DNA from: Heliorestis convoluta
Lineage (GTDB): Bacteria > Bacillota > Desulfitobacteriia > Heliobacteriales > Heliobacteriaceae
Assembly (NCBI RefSeq): GCF_009649955.1
Contig: NZ_CP045875.1
Span: 1,965,501-2,029,500, forward strand
Reading direction: 5' to 3'
DNA: 64,000 bases
Every line of letters begins with the position of its first letter. Position 1 is the stretch's first letter. The notes under the pieces are model-generated. The model had not been told where the DNA came from and searched no databases. It was given only the letters and a program-made list of their open reading frames with translations. The position numbers were made by a program, and so were the translations under genes. Below are positions 35,450 through 44,646 of the stretch, piece after piece.

Positions 35450-36646
35450 GTGCGTGTAAAACGTTTTGTTGCCAAAACGATGCAAGAAGCCATGAATAAG
35501 ATGAAATCAGAAATGGGTCAAGATGCCGTAATTTTACACACTCGTAAAATTAAAGAAGGTGGCATCATGGGCTTCTTCGCCAAAGAAATGTTTGAAGTTA
35601 CAGGCGCCATAGAGAATATTCCTGTTGGCGCAAAGAAAAAAGCGACAAACCCTCCAAAACTACAACCGGTCGTAGAAGAAGCCTTAGCAGCACTAGAAAA
35701 TGACAAAACTGCGAGATCAGAAAGTTGGAAGGATTCCAAACTATTACTACCGCAAAAGTCAAACGATGATGGTGTAAAAAAAGAAATTAGCCAAATGAAA
35801 ACCATGATGGGTGAAATTCTTCAGCGTCTGACAAGAGATAAAAATGAGTTACCGTCAGAATTTCAGCAGCTTCAAAAAGAGCTTGTTGATAATGAAGTAG
35901 ATCCAAAGCTAGCCCAGAATATTATCACCGAAATATACCGAGAAGTCGGTGATACCTACAAAGATCAGGAGTTCCTTTTAAGACAAAGATTACACGATAA
36001 GATTAAGAAAATGTTAGGTACTGCAAAGCCATTCTTTACAGCTGATGGGAATCGCCAAGAAATTTTTATTCTGGTAGGACCAACTGGTGTAGGAAAAACG
36101 ACAACGGTCGCAAAGCTTGCTGCTACATTTTCAATTGTTGATAAACGTAAAGTAGGCCTTATTACCGTTGATACTTACAGAATCGCAGCGGTAGAGCAAC
36201 TAAAAACTTTTGGCGAGATAATTGGTGTACCTGTCGATGTTGTTTTTACACCTGATGCATTAGATGCGGCCATTTTACGTCATCGCGATAAAGATCTACT
36301 TTTAATTGATACAGCTGGAAGAAGTTATAAAAATGATGAGCAAATCGAAGAACTAAAAGGATTTGCTGATGCCTACCCCCACTCTAAAGTGATGCTTGTT
36401 TTATCTTTGGCAACCAAATATGCAGACTTAGAAAAAATCATCGAACGTTTTTCATTCTTAAATATTGATCGTTATCTCTTCACCAAATTAGATGAAACGA
36501 ATCACTACGGATCGATTTTAAATATCTTGCATAAAACCAAGAAGCCTGTTTCATATGTTACAACAGGACAAAATGTTCCAGATGATATGGAAATCGCTGA
36601 TACGAATAAACTTGCTAAACTAATTTGTGGAGAGACGGACCTATGA
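35450..36646 (+). CDS. flhF: Flagellar biosynthesis GTPase FlhF
   Basis: FlhF is an SRP-type GTPase that controls flagellar number and position. The 398 residues start MRVKRFVAKTMQEAMNKMKSEMGQDAVILHTRKI (B domain). A variable linker follows, then the NG domain with [16 protein letters not shown] (~residue 204), LITVDTYRIAAVEQLKTF and DTAGRS. The start is GTG four bases after the flhA stop. It overlaps flhG by 4 nt (ATGA). Confidence 0.97.
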   Translation: MRVKRFVAKTMQEAMNKMKSEMGQDAVILHTRKIKEGGIMGFFAKEMFEVTGAIENIPVGAKKKATNPPKLQPVVEEALAALENDKTARSESWKDSKLLLPQKSNDDGVKKEISQMKTMMGEILQRLTRDKNELPSEFQQLQKELVDNEVDPKLAQNIITEIYREVGDTYKDQEFLLRQRLHDKIKKMLGTAKPFFTADGNRQEIFILVGPTGVGKTTTVAKLAATFSIVDKRKVGLITVDTYRIAAVEQLKTFGEIIGVPVDVVFTPDALDAAILRHRDKDLLLIDTAGRSYKNDEQIEELKGFADAYPHSKVMLVLSLATKYADLEKIIERFSFLNIDRYLFTKLDETNHYGSILNILHKTKKPVSYVTTGQNVPDDMEIADTNKLAKLICGETDL

Positions 36647-37530
36647 AAGATCAAGCAGAAAAACTACGTATCATGATGAACAACATGCGCCAACAAGTAG
36701 AATATGAGATAGAAGGAAAAGAAACCCCAACACGCATTATCTGTATTTCTAGCGGTAAAGGTGGCGTAGGGAAAAGCAACTTGACCCTAAACTTAGGATT
36801 GGCTCTCGTTGACTATGGCCAACGGGTATTGATTCTTGATGCTGATATGGGTATGGCTAACATTGATGTTATATTGGGAAAAGTACCTCCTTATAATCTC
36901 TATCATGTAATTAGAGGAGAGAAAAAGCTTTCAGAAGTAGTAACAACAGGACCTAAAGGAATTAGCTTAATATCAGGTGGATCTGGTATTGTAGAACTAG
37001 CCAATTTGGAAGCGCCTGATCTAGATCGATTCATTGAAGGACTCGCTGAATTAGATGGAACAGTAGATGTACTTTTAATTGATACAGGAGCAGGTATATC
37101 AAGAAATGTACTTTCTTACATATACGCTGCCGATGAATTAATTGTCTTAACAACGCCAGAGCCAACAGCGATTACGGACGCCTATGGTCTCATTAAATCT
37201 GTTGAAATGGTACAAAAAAAGATTCCCATATCACTTGTTATTAATAGAGTGGAGAATGAAAAAGAAGGCAATGCAGTTTCGCAAAAATTAGTTGTGGCCG
37301 TACGACAGTTTCTAAATAGAGATATTACTGTTATAGGTTATATTCCTGATGATCCTATCGTTTCTCGATCTGTAAAAAATCAAAAGCCTTTTTATCTCCA
37401 AAATGAAAATGCAGGCGCTTCCTTGGCCATTTCACGTTTAGCAGCTACGCTATGTAATGCACCTAGCAAAACAGAAACGCATGGTACCTTAACGCGCCTG
37501 TTTCACCGCATGAAAAGCTTTTTTAGATAA
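36643..37530 (+). CDS. flhG: MinD/ParA-like ATPase FlhG (YlxH)
   Basis: FlhG is a MinD-family ATPase that stimulates FlhF GTPase activity and limits flagellar number. The ~295 residues carry an N-terminal amphipathic activator segment (DQAEKLRIMMNNMRQQV), the deviant Walker A SSGKGGVGKSNLTLNLG, and VLILDADMGMANIDVILG and LLIDTGAGISRNV. I chose ATG 36643, which overlaps the flhF stop and has GGAGAG upstream. Confidence 0.95.
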   Translation: MKDQAEKLRIMMNNMRQQVEYEIEGKETPTRIICISSGKGGVGKSNLTLNLGLALVDYGQRVLILDADMGMANIDVILGKVPPYNLYHVIRGEKKLSEVVTTGPKGISLISGGSGIVELANLEAPDLDRFIEGLAELDGTVDVLLIDTGAGISRNVLSYIYAADELIVLTTPEPTAITDAYGLIKSVEMVQKKIPISLVINRVENEKEGNAVSQKLVVAVRQFLNRDITVIGYIPDDPIVSRSVKNQKPFYLQNENAGASLAISRLAATLCNAPSKTETHGTLTRLFHRMKSFFR

Positions 37531-37629
37531 GTCGAGCGAAAAAGGGCAGGAAAAAAACTTAGTAACGTGGAAGATCTTTATATTCTGGTGAATAGTTTAA
37601 TCTAACCCCATTTGGCCAGGAGTGATAAC

Positions 37630-38778
37630 ATGCCAGTTATTAAGGTATTGGTCGTTGATGACTCAGCCTTTATGCGTAAAATGATATCTGATATGATAAC
37701 CTCTGAGCCCGGTATGACTGTTGTGGGAACAGCACGTAACGGTCAGGACGCATTACAAAAGCTTGAGCAGTTAGCACCAGATGTTGTAACTTTGGACATA
37801 GAAATGCCCATTCTCGATGGACTCTCCACTTTAGAAAGAATCATGAGTGACAAACCATTACCTGTGATAATGATCTCAAGTTTAACTCAAAAAGGTGCAG
37901 AAGCGACGATGCAAGCTTTACAAAAAGGTGCAGTTGACTTCGTACCTAAACCGTCAGGGACTATCTCACTGGATATTCATAAAGTGAAAGAAGAGCTTCT
38001 TGGCAAAATCAAAGTTGCTGCTGTTGCAAAAGTGCGTCCAAAATCTCTCCCTCACAAAAAAGCATTTGTGCCTTTCGGTTCTTCTTCCACAAAGCCAAAG
38101 ATTTTTCCAATACCAGAAAAAGCTTATTCTTCAGAAGTACAGGAAGCAACAGTTTCTACAGAAAAAACAACGCAACATCAAGGTATATTAAATAAAATAG
38201 TCTTAATCGGCACTTCTACAGGTGGACCGAAAGCGCTCTATGAAGTGATCCCAAAGCTTCCTTTAACTTTAGATGCAGCTGTACTTGTTGTTCAGCATAT
38301 GCCTCCCGGCTTTACCCGTTCGCTTGCAGAACGTCTTGACGCCAACTCACCTCTAAAAGTAAAAGAAGCCGAGCATAACGAGGAAATACGACCTGGTGTT
38401 GTCTACATAGCACCAGGAGACTACCATCTAAAGGTTCATCGAACAGAAAAACCAGGTTTCGGTAAACAACTATGGGTTCGTTTAACGCAAGAACTTCCTG
38501 CAAGCGGTCATCGACCTTCTGTAAACGTGATGATGTCATCAGTCGTTGAAAACTTTTGGTCTAAAATAGTTGGTGTAATCATGACTGGAATGGGCAGTGA
38601 TGGCACAGAAGGTGTAAGAGGTATTAAAGAACGTCAAGGGAAAACGATTGCCGAAGATGCTTCCACCTGTATCGTCTATGGTATGCCAAAAGTAGCCATT
38701 GAATCAGGGAATATAGACAAAGTGGTTCCACTTACTGAAATGGCTGATGAGATTACAAAAGCCATTAGGGAACGCTAG
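37630..38778 (+). CDS. cheB: Chemotaxis response regulator protein-glutamate methylesterase CheB
   Basis: CheB demethylates and deamidates chemoreceptors during adaptation. The ~382 residues have an N-terminal receiver (VLVVDDSAFMRKM; phospho-Asp in VTLDIEMPILDG, ~residue 56), a linker (~130-190), and a C-terminal methylesterase with the nucleophile Ser in GTSTGGPKAL, QHMPPGFT, and the catalytic Asp in GMGSDGTEG. AGGAG is 7 nt from ATG 37630. No cheR is seen in the window. Confidence 0.96.
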   Translation: MPVIKVLVVDDSAFMRKMISDMITSEPGMTVVGTARNGQDALQKLEQLAPDVVTLDIEMPILDGLSTLERIMSDKPLPVIMISSLTQKGAEATMQALQKGAVDFVPKPSGTISLDIHKVKEELLGKIKVAAVAKVRPKSLPHKKAFVPFGSSSTKPKIFPIPEKAYSSEVQEATVSTEKTTQHQGILNKIVLIGTSTGGPKALYEVIPKLPLTLDAAVLVVQHMPPGFTRSLAERLDANSPLKVKEAEHNEEIRPGVVYIAPGDYHLKVHRTEKPGFGKQLWVRLTQELPASGHRPSVNVMMSSVVENFWSKIVGVIMTGMGSDGTEGVRGIKERQGKTIAEDASTCIVYGMPKVAIESGNIDKVVPLTEMADEITKAIRER

Positions 38779-38805
38779 ATTGATAACTGTGGAGGTGTGG
38801 ACAAC

Positions 38806-40911
38806 ATGGATATGTCCCAATACCTTGATATGTTTTTGGAAGAATCGCGTGAGCATCTTCAAGCTCTGAATCAAAAAATTTTAGAGCTTGAAGACAATCC
38901 CCACAACGTTTCTGTACTAGACGAGATATTTCGCTCTGCTCACACGCTTAAAGGCATGTCAGCAACAATGGGATTTGAAGGCATTGCAGAACTTACTCAT
39001 GAGATGGAGAACGTACTATCTTATCTAAGAGGCACGCCAGAAGCAGTAACCACTGTTGTAATAGACTTGCTTTTTCGGTGCTTAGACTCTTTAGAGAGTA
39101 TGGTAGATGCTATTGTTAGTGGCGATGATAGTAAAGGGAATGTAGAAGAGCTTGTTGCCTTATTGCGCCAAGCTGGCACAGGCGGATTGAAAAATGTAGT
39201 TCCAAGCATCAGAGAAAGAAAAGAAATAGAAGACAGTGACAAGAAAAAAAATACTAAGATAGAAGAGCAGGAGACTTTACTAGACTTCTTTAACATCAAT
39301 CAATATGACTTAACAATTCTGAAAGAAGCAGACCGCAAACAAATGAATGCATTTCATCTTCAAATAGAACTAGATGCAGGATGTGTAATGAAAGCGGCTC
39401 GGGCTTTTATGGTTTTTCGCAACTTAGAAGAATCAGGAGAAATCATTAAGTCAGTTCCCACGGCACAAGAGCTAGAAGATGAAAAATTTGATAGAGATTT
39501 TGAGGTTGTCGTTGTAACACCTGATAGTAGAGAACAGGTCATAAAATTGCTTGAAAGTATTGCTGAAGTCAAAGTCAATTCTGTTTCAGAGATTAATATT
39601 GACGAAGTAAAAGCGAAAAAAGCAGTAGAAATATCATTGTCTCACGATGAAGCGACAGAAAATATTATCAGTTCAGAAGATCTCGTGCTTCAGAAAGATG
39701 ACAAGGATGCGAAAAAAACATCAAAAGCAGTTCAAACAGGCAATGAAAATGCAAAAAGAACCAAAACAAACCCAACAGTTCGTGTAGATATAGAGAGACT
39801 GGATAATTTGATGAATCTAGTCGGAGAATTGGTCATCAGCAAAACAAGACTAGAGCAAATCTCAACAACAAGCAATCTGGCAGAATTGAACGAAACAATA
39901 GAACATATTGATCGCATCACCACAGATTTGCAAACAGTGGTGATGAAAGTGCGTATGGTTCCAATTGAGCAAGTGTTTAATAGATTTCCTCGCATGGTCC
40001 GTGACCTAGCTAAAGAATTGGGCAAAGAAATCAACTTAATTATTGAAGGCAAAGATACAGAGCTTGATCGTACCGTTATAGACGAAATTGGTGATCCTTT
40101 GGTGCACTTAATTCGTAATGCCATTGACCATGGAATAGAGCTACCAGAAGTTCGCCGTCAGAAAAACAAATCGATTGAAGCGGTTTTGCGCCTTGTAGCC
40201 AAGCATGAAGGCAACAATGTTGTTATAGAAGTGGAAGATGATGGTCAAGGTATTAATCCAGAAAAACTGAGAAATAAAGCAATCCAAAAAGGTCTCATTA
40301 CAGCGAAAGAAGCAGAGCAACTGGATGATCAAGGAGCTGTTAACCTCATCTGGATGGCGGGCTTTACAACAGCTGAAAAAGTATCCGATGTTTCCGGTCG
40401 TGGTGTTGGTCTAGATGCAGTTAGAACAAAGATTGAATCATTAAGTGGTTCTGTAGAGATTGAGACCCAAGTTAACAAAGGAACCAAGTTTAAGATCCGA
40501 TTGCCTTTAACCCTGGCTATTATTCAAGCACTGCTTGTAAATGTAGGCGATGAGATATACGCTATTCCATTAGGAGCCATTGACGAGACAACGAGCATTG
40601 AACAAGAGCATATTAAGAAAGTACAAAATCAAGAAGTCGTCTTATTACGAGGCCAAGTTCTTCCGCTAGTACGTCTTGATCAAGTCTTAGAAGTTCCCCG
40701 TGTAAATAGCCATACAGAGGAGCTCTATGTTGTAGTGGTACGCAAGGGAGAAAAGAAGGCTGGATTGATTGTTGATTCCTTAATTGGTCAGCAAGAAATT
40801 GTTATTAAATCACCTGGTAAATTACTTCAAGGCATCTGTGGCATAGCAGGTGCTGCAATTTTAGGCAATGGCCATGTTTCCTTAATTCTTGATGTAGGAA
40901 CTCTCTTGTAA
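38806..40911 (+). CDS. cheA: Chemotaxis sensor histidine kinase CheA
   Basis: CheA is the chemotaxis autokinase that phosphorylates CheY and CheB. The ~701 residues carry an HPt domain with the phosphorylated His in SAHTLKGMSATMG (~residue 46), a P2-like domain (~160-265), and a dimerisation domain (RLDNLMNLVGELVISKTRLEQ). The HATPase domain has HLIRNAIDHGIE, DDGQGI and GRGVGLDAV, and a C-terminal CheW-like domain follows. ATG 38806 lies 9 nt after GGAGGT. Confidence 0.97.
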   Translation: MDMSQYLDMFLEESREHLQALNQKILELEDNPHNVSVLDEIFRSAHTLKGMSATMGFEGIAELTHEMENVLSYLRGTPEAVTTVVIDLLFRCLDSLESMVDAIVSGDDSKGNVEELVALLRQAGTGGLKNVVPSIRERKEIEDSDKKKNTKIEEQETLLDFFNINQYDLTILKEADRKQMNAFHLQIELDAGCVMKAARAFMVFRNLEESGEIIKSVPTAQELEDEKFDRDFEVVVVTPDSREQVIKLLESIAEVKVNSVSEINIDEVKAKKAVEISLSHDEATENIISSEDLVLQKDDKDAKKTSKAVQTGNENAKRTKTNPTVRVDIERLDNLMNLVGELVISKTRLEQISTTSNLAELNETIEHIDRITTDLQTVVMKVRMVPIEQVFNRFPRMVRDLAKELGKEINLIIEGKDTELDRTVIDEIGDPLVHLIRNAIDHGIELPEVRRQKNKSIEAVLRLVAKHEGNNVVIEVEDDGQGINPEKLRNKAIQKGLITAKEAEQLDDQGAVNLIWMAGFTTAEKVSDVSGRGVGLDAVRTKIESLSGSVEIETQVNKGTKFKIRLPLTLAIIQALLVNVGDEIYAIPLGAIDETTSIEQEHIKKVQNQEVVLLRGQVLPLVRLDQVLEVPRVNSHTEELYVVVVRKGEKKAGLIVDSLIGQQEIVIKSPGKLLQGICGIAGAAILGNGHVSLILDVGTLL

Positions 40912-40924
40912 AGAGGTGACGATG

Positions 40925-41386
40925 ATGGAAAAGGCAGACATTTATGATGAATCTCAACTGGTAGCCTTTATGTTAGATGGCGAGGAATATGCTGTTAATA
41001 TTCACTATGTCCAAGAGATTAATCGCTTGCTGACAATAACACGGGTTCCCAAAGCACCTTTTTATGTTGAAGGGGTAATTAACTTAAGAGGAAACGTTGT
41101 GCCAGTCATCGACCTGCGCAAACGCTTTTCTCTACCTCCCCGAGAAACAACCGATAGAACTCGAATTATTATAGTTAAAGTAAAAGACATCACTGTAGGT
41201 GTTATCGTCGATGGCGTATCAGAAGTCATTAGCTTACCGAATGATAATATCGAACCACCACCAGGATTGCAAAGTTCTTTAGATCAAGACTATATTTATG
41301 GTGTTGGTAAGATTGAAGAACGTCTTTTAATTTTGATCAATATTGAAAAAATTTTAGCCATAGAAGCTTTAATCGAAAACGATTGA
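40925..41386 (+). CDS. cheW: Chemotaxis coupling protein CheW
   Basis: CheW links chemoreceptors to CheA. The ~154 residues show QLVAFMLDGEEYAVNIHYVQEI, then VEGVINLRGNVVPVIDLRKRF, the core CheW motif, and a second SH3-like lobe (RIIIVKVKDITVGVIVDGVSEV). The SD GAGGTG is 6 nt from ATG 40925. Two in-frame starts lie just upstream (40916 GTG, 40922 ATG). Confidence 0.96.
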   Translation: MEKADIYDESQLVAFMLDGEEYAVNIHYVQEINRLLTITRVPKAPFYVEGVINLRGNVVPVIDLRKRFSLPPRETTDRTRIIIVKVKDITVGVIVDGVSEVISLPNDNIEPPPGLQSSLDQDYIYGVGKIEERLLILINIEKILAIEALIEND

Positions 41387-41422
41387 ACATGGCACTGCTC
41401 GGAGTGAAGGGATGATGATGGC

Positions 41423-41902
41423 GTGCTGATAAAAGTGGGCATGGCCGATTTAAAAGTTTCAAAAGCACCTCAAAATCTAATGACCTCTGGCTTAGGTTCT
41501 TGTATAGGAATTTGTCTCTATGATGGTACAGCTCGAGTCGGAGGTCTAGCCCATATCATGCTCCCTGCATCAACGCAGGCCCGAAGCTCAGATAATAAAG
41601 CAAAGTTTGCAGATACAGCGATACCTTTTTTGATAGATGAGATGCGACGTCTAGGTGCCGTAAAAAGCCGCCTGGTAGCAAAAATTGCTGGGGGTGCACA
41701 AATGTTTGCTTTTCCCGGCTCTTCGGATGTAATGCGGATTGGGGAGCGAAATGCAGAAGCGGTTATTATACATCTAAGACGAGAAAATATACCTTTGCTG
41801 GCGAAAGAAACTGGTGGCAATTATGGTCGTACTATTGAACTAGATACAAGCACAGGAAAATTGCATATACGTACTATTGATCGTGGAGAAAAAGTGCTAT
41901 AG
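41423..41902 (+). CDS. cheD: Chemoreceptor glutamine deamidase CheD
   Basis: CheD deamidates receptor glutamines. The 159 residues carry the catalytic Cys in TSGLGSCIGICLYD and His in GGLAHIMLPAS, plus AKIAGGAQMF. The start is GTG. In Bacillus cheC lies between cheW and cheD and its product binds CheD. Here cheD follows cheW directly and cheC is absent from the operon. Confidence 0.95.
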   Translation: MLIKVGMADLKVSKAPQNLMTSGLGSCIGICLYDGTARVGGLAHIMLPASTQARSSDNKAKFADTAIPFLIDEMRRLGAVKSRLVAKIAGGAQMFAFPGSSDVMRIGERNAEAVIIHLRRENIPLLAKETGGNYGRTIELDTSTGKLHIRTIDRGEKVL

Positions 41903-41913
41903 GGGGAAATGTG

Positions 41914-42285
41914 GTGTTTACTGTCGCCATATGGTTCTCCGCTGGTATGGCTCTTTTTGTTGGTTTACTTACAGCAATTGTTGCTTTTGGAGCATCCATT
42001 GGTTGGACTACAATTCTAACTAGAAGTATGGTGGCAGCACTTGTAACGGGAGGATTAACTTTTGCCATAGCTTTTTACTTTGTGAAAATCCTAGAGAAGA
42101 ATGATTTGGCAGAGCACACTATACCAGAGGACGTAGAAAAATCGAAAGGAAACAATCTTGATGTACAAATTCCTGCAGAAAAGCCTTTTGTTCCAGGTCA
42201 GATAGAGGCTGAACTAGAAGAACTGTTAGCAACAGATCCGGCCCGGGCAGCAGAAATCATCCGGAAGATGCAACTGGAGGAGTGA
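41914..42285 (+). CDS. Small two-helix membrane protein of unknown function with FliF-tail-like C terminus
   Basis: This protein has ~123 residues and I do not recognise a named family. Two membrane helices (~5-27 and ~37-57) are followed by a charged cytoplasmic region. The last ~25 residues (ELEELLATDPARAAEIIRKM, then QLEE) resemble the end of this organism's own FliF (IEELTEKDPEAVARLLKTWL). In FliF that helix binds FliG. By inference, this protein might touch FliG or the MS ring. The start is GTG 41914, 7 nt after AGGGGG; GTG 41911 is also possible. It sits between cheD and fliA, inside the operon. Confidence 0.75.
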   Translation: MFTVAIWFSAGMALFVGLLTAIVAFGASIGWTTILTRSMVAALVTGGLTFAIAFYFVKILEKNDLAEHTIPEDVEKSKGNNLDVQIPAEKPFVPGQIEAELEELLATDPARAAEIIRKMQLEE

Positions 42286-42291
42286 ATAAAC

Positions 42292-42339
42292 ATGGGGGTA
42301 CCTCAGGCCAGTTTACTCATCTGTGAAGGGGCGGTATAG
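42292..42339 (+). CDS. Possible 15-codon leader ORF before fliA
   Basis: ATG 42292 follows GGAGGAG (42277-42283) at 8 nt and encodes MGVPQASLLICEGAV. The stop TAG (42337-42339) touches an in-frame GTG for fliA at 42340 and lies 12 nt before ATG 42352. The peptide is unrecognised. It may couple translation to fliA, or it may be a chance ORF. Confidence 0.35.
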   Translation: MGVPQASLLICEGAV

Positions 42340-42351
42340 GTGGTCGTAACA

Positions 42352-43146
42352 ATGACGTTGTCTCCGACCAAAGAGGATCAGGCCAGGCTCTGGAAACAAT
42401 ACAAAGTAAGCAAAGACGATACAGCAAGAGAAGAGCTAATTTTACTGTATGCACCGCTCGTCAAATACGTAGCAGGAAGACTCTCTATGCTCTTGCCTCC
42501 GAATGTTGATAGAGATGATCTTACCAGCTATGGAATTTTTGGACTTATTGATGCAATCGAAAAGTTTGATCTTTCTCGAGGCCTCAAATTTGAGACTTAT
42601 GCAATTGCTCGAATTCGAGGCTCCATATTAGACGGATTACGAGCAATGGATTGGGTACCTGCTTCTTTGCGGCAAAAAGCAAAAGAAGTGGAAAAAACAA
42701 TGGCTTCTCTAGCGCATCAGTTGGGTCGAGAAGCAACTGATGAAGAAGTAGCACAAGCCATGGGCATAACAAGTAAAGATTATCAGAAAATCATACATGA
42801 TCTAAAAGCAACGACTTTATTATCTTTAGATGAATACTGGCCATCTGACAGAGATAAGAGTGAAACAGTATCGCTAATTGAGACAATTGTAGATGAAAAC
42901 GTTGAAGATCCTGGTATGTCAATAGAATTTCAAGAAATTAAAGAAATTTTGACGAAAGCTATTGATAGACTTTCAGATAAAGAACAGAAAGTAATAGCCC
43001 TCTACTATTACGAAGGCTTAACTTTAAAAGAAATTGGCGTTGTACTTCAATTATCAGAGTCTCGTATTTCACAAATCCACACAAAAGCTATATTACGACT
43101 TCGAGGACAACTGGCTCGGCAAAAGAAAAAAATATTTAACGTATAG
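42352..43146 (+). CDS. fliA: RNA polymerase sigma factor for flagellar operon FliA (sigma-D/sigma-28)
   Basis: This sigma factor directs late flagellar, motility and chemotaxis genes. The ~264 residues have region 2 (LPPNVDRDDLTSYGIFGLIDAIEKFDLSRGLKFETYAIARIRGSILDGLRAMDWVP; mark: GIFGLIDAIEKFD), region 3 and region 4 with a helix-turn-helix (LTLKEIGVVLQLSESRISQIHTKA). I chose ATG 42352 with AGGTGG upstream; GTG 42340 is in frame. No FlgM anti-sigma is seen here. Confidence 0.95.
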   Translation: MTLSPTKEDQARLWKQYKVSKDDTAREELILLYAPLVKYVAGRLSMLLPPNVDRDDLTSYGIFGLIDAIEKFDLSRGLKFETYAIARIRGSILDGLRAMDWVPASLRQKAKEVEKTMASLAHQLGREATDEEVAQAMGITSKDYQKIIHDLKATTLLSLDEYWPSDRDKSETVSLIETIVDENVEDPGMSIEFQEIKEILTKAIDRLSDKEQKVIALYYYEGLTLKEIGVVLQLSESRISQIHTKAILRLRGQLARQKKKIFNV

Positions 43147-43158
43147 GGAGTTGTGAAA

Positions 43159-44601
43159 ATGACGGAAGAAAGAAAGGTGAAGTCTAGAGAAGAAAAAGAA
43201 GAAGAGCAAGTAGAGAGAAAAGACGGAGAGGCTCATGTAACTGTTTCACGAGATGAAATGGAAGCCTACTTAACGATAGTGCCACCAAAAGGCGGCGCGC
43301 CTGTTACACGAGAAATAGCAAAAAAAGCACTATTAGAAATGGGTATTCAATACGGTTTTATTGAAGAAGAAATAGATAGAGCTATTCTTGAAATGAATCC
43401 TATGGATAGTGTTTTAGTAGCAAAAGGCAAAGTAGCCACTCATGGGAAAGATGGAATCATAGAATATCGATTTAGCACTGATAACAGAATTCAGCCTGTA
43501 GAATTAGACAATGGTCGAGTAGACTTTTATAACCTAAATTTAATTAAGAATGTACAAGTTGGCGAAATATTGGCTGTAAAAATAGCACCTACAGCGGGAG
43601 AATCAGGAATGACTGTGAAAGGCAATGAACTAAAAGCCAAGCCTGGCAAAGATGTTCGAATTGCCTTTGGTAAAAACACACAACTGAGCCCTGACGAAAT
43701 GATACTCACAGCTACATTGGCAGGCCATGTTCATGTGAACGGAGGTAAGATTAGTGTCGATCCCGTTTATGAGTTGAGAGGTGACGTTGACTTTGCATCA
43801 GGGAACCTAAACTTTTTAGGTACCGTTCTTGTTCGCGGCTCTATCACTTATGGTTTCTCCGTTCAATGTGAAGGAGACTTAGAAATAGGAGGTTCCATTG
43901 ACGGGGGTTCTGTCACTGTTGGAGGCAACCTTACAGTACGTCAAGGTATACAAGGTCAACAACGCTCTATCATTGATGTGAAAGGCAATGTCTTATCGAA
44001 ATTTATTCAGAATGCAACAATTAAAGCAGGTGGCGATGTAATGGTAGGAGAGGCCATCATGCATTCTTACATTGATGCAGGCACCAATCTTATGGTCGGT
44101 GGAAAAAAAGGACTCATTGTTGGTGGACAATGTAGAACCGGTCGAGAGATTGCTGCAAAAACTATAGGCTCTCTTCATGCTACAGTTACTGAATTAGAAG
44201 TAGGCGTTTGCCCAAGGGTTCGTCAAAAATACAGTGAAGCTATAAAAAAGCTCGAAGAAAACCGCTCTAATCTGGACAAAACACAAAAAGCAATCAAAGT
44301 TTTAAAAGACTGGGAAGCAAGACTCGGCTCATTGGCAGAAGATAAACGAATGTTACTATTGAGACTGACACGTACACAATTTCAACTACTAAAGACAATT
44401 AAAGATTTAGAAGCAGAAAGAGAAGTCTTAGAACTTCGTTTAGATGAAGGCAATCGAGGAAAAATTCGAGCAGCCAGTTGTATTTATCCAGGAGTGGCTA
44501 TAAAAATAGGTCAATATACAACACGAATTCGTGATAAAATTGACTTTGCAACTGCTCTTGTTGAAGATGGGGAGCTGCATTTCAAACCTTATAACTACTA
44601 G
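43159..44601 (+). CDS. FapA family protein (DUF342)
   Basis: This ~480-residue protein belongs to the FapA/DUF342 family. It has a polar N-terminal region, the beta-helical domain (repeated GG/ DGGSVTVGGNLTVRQGIQG, IKAGGDVMVGEAIM turns, ~210-340), and a C-terminal coiled coil (~355-435). In Vibrio FapA takes part in flagellar placement control and signalling. In Firmicutes the gene sits next to sigD/swrB without a firm role. AGGGAG lies upstream of ATG 43159. Confidence 0.88.
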   Translation: MTEERKVKSREEKEEEQVERKDGEAHVTVSRDEMEAYLTIVPPKGGAPVTREIAKKALLEMGIQYGFIEEEIDRAILEMNPMDSVLVAKGKVATHGKDGIIEYRFSTDNRIQPVELDNGRVDFYNLNLIKNVQVGEILAVKIAPTAGESGMTVKGNELKAKPGKDVRIAFGKNTQLSPDEMILTATLAGHVHVNGGKISVDPVYELRGDVDFASGNLNFLGTVLVRGSITYGFSVQCEGDLEIGGSIDGGSVTVGGNLTVRQGIQGQQRSIIDVKGNVLSKFIQNATIKAGGDVMVGEAIMHSYIDAGTNLMVGGKKGLIVGGQCRTGREIAAKTIGSLHATVTELEVGVCPRVRQKYSEAIKKLEENRSNLDKTQKAIKVLKDWEARLGSLAEDKRMLLLRLTRTQFQLLKTIKDLEAEREVLELRLDEGNRGKIRAASCIYPGVAIKIGQYTTRIRDKIDFATALVEDGELHFKPYNY

Positions 44602-44646
44602 ACAGGTATTAACTTTTTTATTCTACAATGTTAGGAGTGTAAGGTT

